Origin: an uncultured Sediminibacterium sp. | GTDB taxonomy: Bacteria; Bacteroidota; Bacteroidia; Chitinophagales; Chitinophagaceae | DNA: 64,000 bases | Direction: 5' to 3' | Assembly: GCF_946481145.1 (NCBI RefSeq) | Contig: NZ_CAMLMJ010000012.1 | Location: 1 to 64,000 of the forward strand | Shown here: positions 63,077 to 64,000 of the stretch, in pieces | Layout: each line of letters begins with the position of its first letter | How positions within the stretch are numbered: the stretch's first letter is position 1 | Translations under genes and position numbers: made by a program | The notes under the pieces: generated by a model | What the model was told of the DNA's origin: nothing | Database searches by the model: none | Seen by the model: only the letters and a program-made list of their open reading frames with translations

Positions 63077-64000
63077 ATGTTATTGATCAACAAGCTAAAG
63101 GATCATCCATTATTTATAAAAATATTTCATTGGGAATATTGGCCTTTTGCGGTGCTCTATGCACCTATGTATCCCTATTGGTTTTGGCTTTGCCTTAAAG
63201 CAAGGGCATTCTTCTTTATAAATGCCGCAAACCCAACTATTCGAAATGGAGGCTTTCTAATGGAAAGCAAAAAAGAGATCTATGATCTTCTTCCTAAAGG
63301 CACTTATCCGGAAACCTTATTTTTTGCTGTAGGCACTGAAGGTAATATCGTATTAAATAAGGTAAAGAATGTCGGTATCGCTTATCCTGCTATTGCAAAA
63401 CCTGATATTGGAATGCGTGGAATGAGTGTAAAAAAGATCGAAAATGACCAGGAGCTACTTGAATATGCAAAAAACAGCAAAGTAGATTTTTTGGTTCAGG
63501 CCTATATACCTTATGAAGACGAACTAGGGATATTTTATTGTCGCATCCCTGGTGAGGAGAAAGGAAGCATTACGGGTATCGTTGGAAAGGAGTTACTGGC
63601 GGTTACCGGAGATGGTTGTTCAACCGTAGAGAAATTATTACTACAAAACACCAGATTTATTCTTCAGTTGCCTGCATTAAGAAAAACAATTCCAACTGAA
63701 TTATCGGTTGTACTACCAAAAGGGGAACGAAAAATATTGGTTCCTTATGGCAATCATGCCCGGGGGGCGAAATTTTTAGATGTCAGCTATCTCGCAGATG
63801 AACAGCTAAGTAAAACAATTGATCAACTGGCAAAAAAAATCAACGGATTTTATTATGGCAGAATGGATGTCAGGTACGATACAATTGAAGCATTGAGGGA
63901 AGGAAAAAACTTTTCAATCATTGAATTAAACGGATCTGGCAGCGAACCAACCCATATTTATGATCCGTCACATTCTGTTTTCTTTGCGTGGAAGGAAATT
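63077..64000 (+). CDS. ATP-grasp (D-Ala-D-Ala ligase-like) protein, truncated by window end
   Basis: An open reading frame of at least 308 codons that runs off the window. The first 60 residues (with a hydrophobic patch WPFAVLYAPMYPYWFWLCLKARAFFF) lack a known domain. The ATP-grasp fold follows: AIAKPDIGMRGMSVKKI (about 112-128), FLVQAYIPYEDELGIFY (about 146-162), GRMDVRYDT and IIELNGSGSEPTHIYDPSH (Asn/Glu metal ligands, about 281-299). It resembles D-alanine-D-alanine ligase-like enzymes, but the acceptor is unknown. It follows NRDE after 9 bases and belongs with DinB-NRDE. Confidence 0.85.
   Translation, partial: MLLINKLKDHPLFIKIFHWEYWPFAVLYAPMYPYWFWLCLKARAFFFINAANPTIRNGGFLMESKKEIYDLLPKGTYPETLFFAVGTEGNIVLNKVKNVGIAYPAIAKPDIGMRGMSVKKIENDQELLEYAKNSKVDFLVQAYIPYEDELGIFYCRIPGEEKGSITGIVGKELLAVTGDGCSTVEKLLLQNTRFILQLPALRKTIPTELSVVLPKGERKILVPYGNHARGAKFLDVSYLADEQLSKTIDQLAKKINGFYYGRMDVRYDTIEALREGKNFSIIELNGSGSEPTHIYDPSHSVFFAWKEI

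Overview
The window looks like a chromosomal segment of a free-living member of the Bacteroidota, most likely family Chitinophagaceae (inference). The supporting signs are an AT-rich genome with few Shine-Dalgarno sites, TAnnTTTG-like promoter elements, OMP_b-brl_3 and DUF5686 outer-membrane proteins with carboxypeptidase-regulatory domains, GxxExxY proteins, TIGR02757, 2TM and DUF4833 domains, and histidine kinases with HNLRSP boxes. I see no rRNA, tRNA, CRISPR array, prophage or transposase. It is mostly core and biosynthetic DNA with small accessory patches.

Layout. 1-7.1 kb is a mixed region: a small secreted Cys/Lys-rich protein, a GxxExxY protein flanked by inverted purine/pyrimidine repeats, a fumarylacetoacetase-family enzyme, a secreted GH9 glycosidase fused to a deacetylase-like domain, unknown proteins, and a membrane protein/XRE regulator pair. 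7.5-12.5 kb holds an outer-membrane beta-barrel protein, TIGR02757, an AIM24-type protein and a second GxxExxY gene beside a perfect 20-bp inverted repeat. 12.6-19.5 kb is a leftward tetR-tolC-MFP-RND efflux operon with a 32-bp palindromic operator. 19.6-21.4 kb has DUF502 and serC.

22.1-29.2 kb is a compact rightward cluster that appears to encode inositol lipid synthesis: myo-inositol-phosphate synthase, a PgpA-type phosphatase, GtrA, DUF5686, a CDP-alcohol phosphotransferase fused to DUF4833, and an Aur1-like PAP2 enzyme. These could convert glucose-6-phosphate to inositol phosphate, phosphatidylinositol phosphate, phosphatidylinositol and finally an inositol-phosphorylated sphingolipid. 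DUF1015, a TPR protein, a 2TM protein and an acyl-CoA ligase follow. 33.8-41.2 kb has two multi-PAS histidine kinases, a secreted amidohydrolase and a helical-repeat protein.

41.4-58.5 kb is one rightward supercluster for branched-chain amino acids and threonine: leuA-leuC-leuD-leuB, ilvE-ilvD-ilvB-ilvN-ilvC-ilvA, thrA-thrB-thrC. It carries two unannotated attenuators. An ilv leader peptide with ten consecutive Ile/Val codons is followed by a strong terminator. A thr leader peptide ends in Ile-Ile-Thr5-Leu and is followed by a terminator-like hairpin. A strong terminator-shaped hairpin in the leuA leader suggests a third control point. 58.5-64 kb has a membrane histidine kinase, a YHS/DoxX pair and a DinB/NRDE/ATP-grasp set whose last gene runs off the window.

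The most interesting items are the inositol-lipid cluster with its DUF4833 fusion, the leader-peptide attenuators, the repeats flanking both GxxExxY genes, and a family of ATGGTCCAT-type palindromic repeats at 3' ends of genes.
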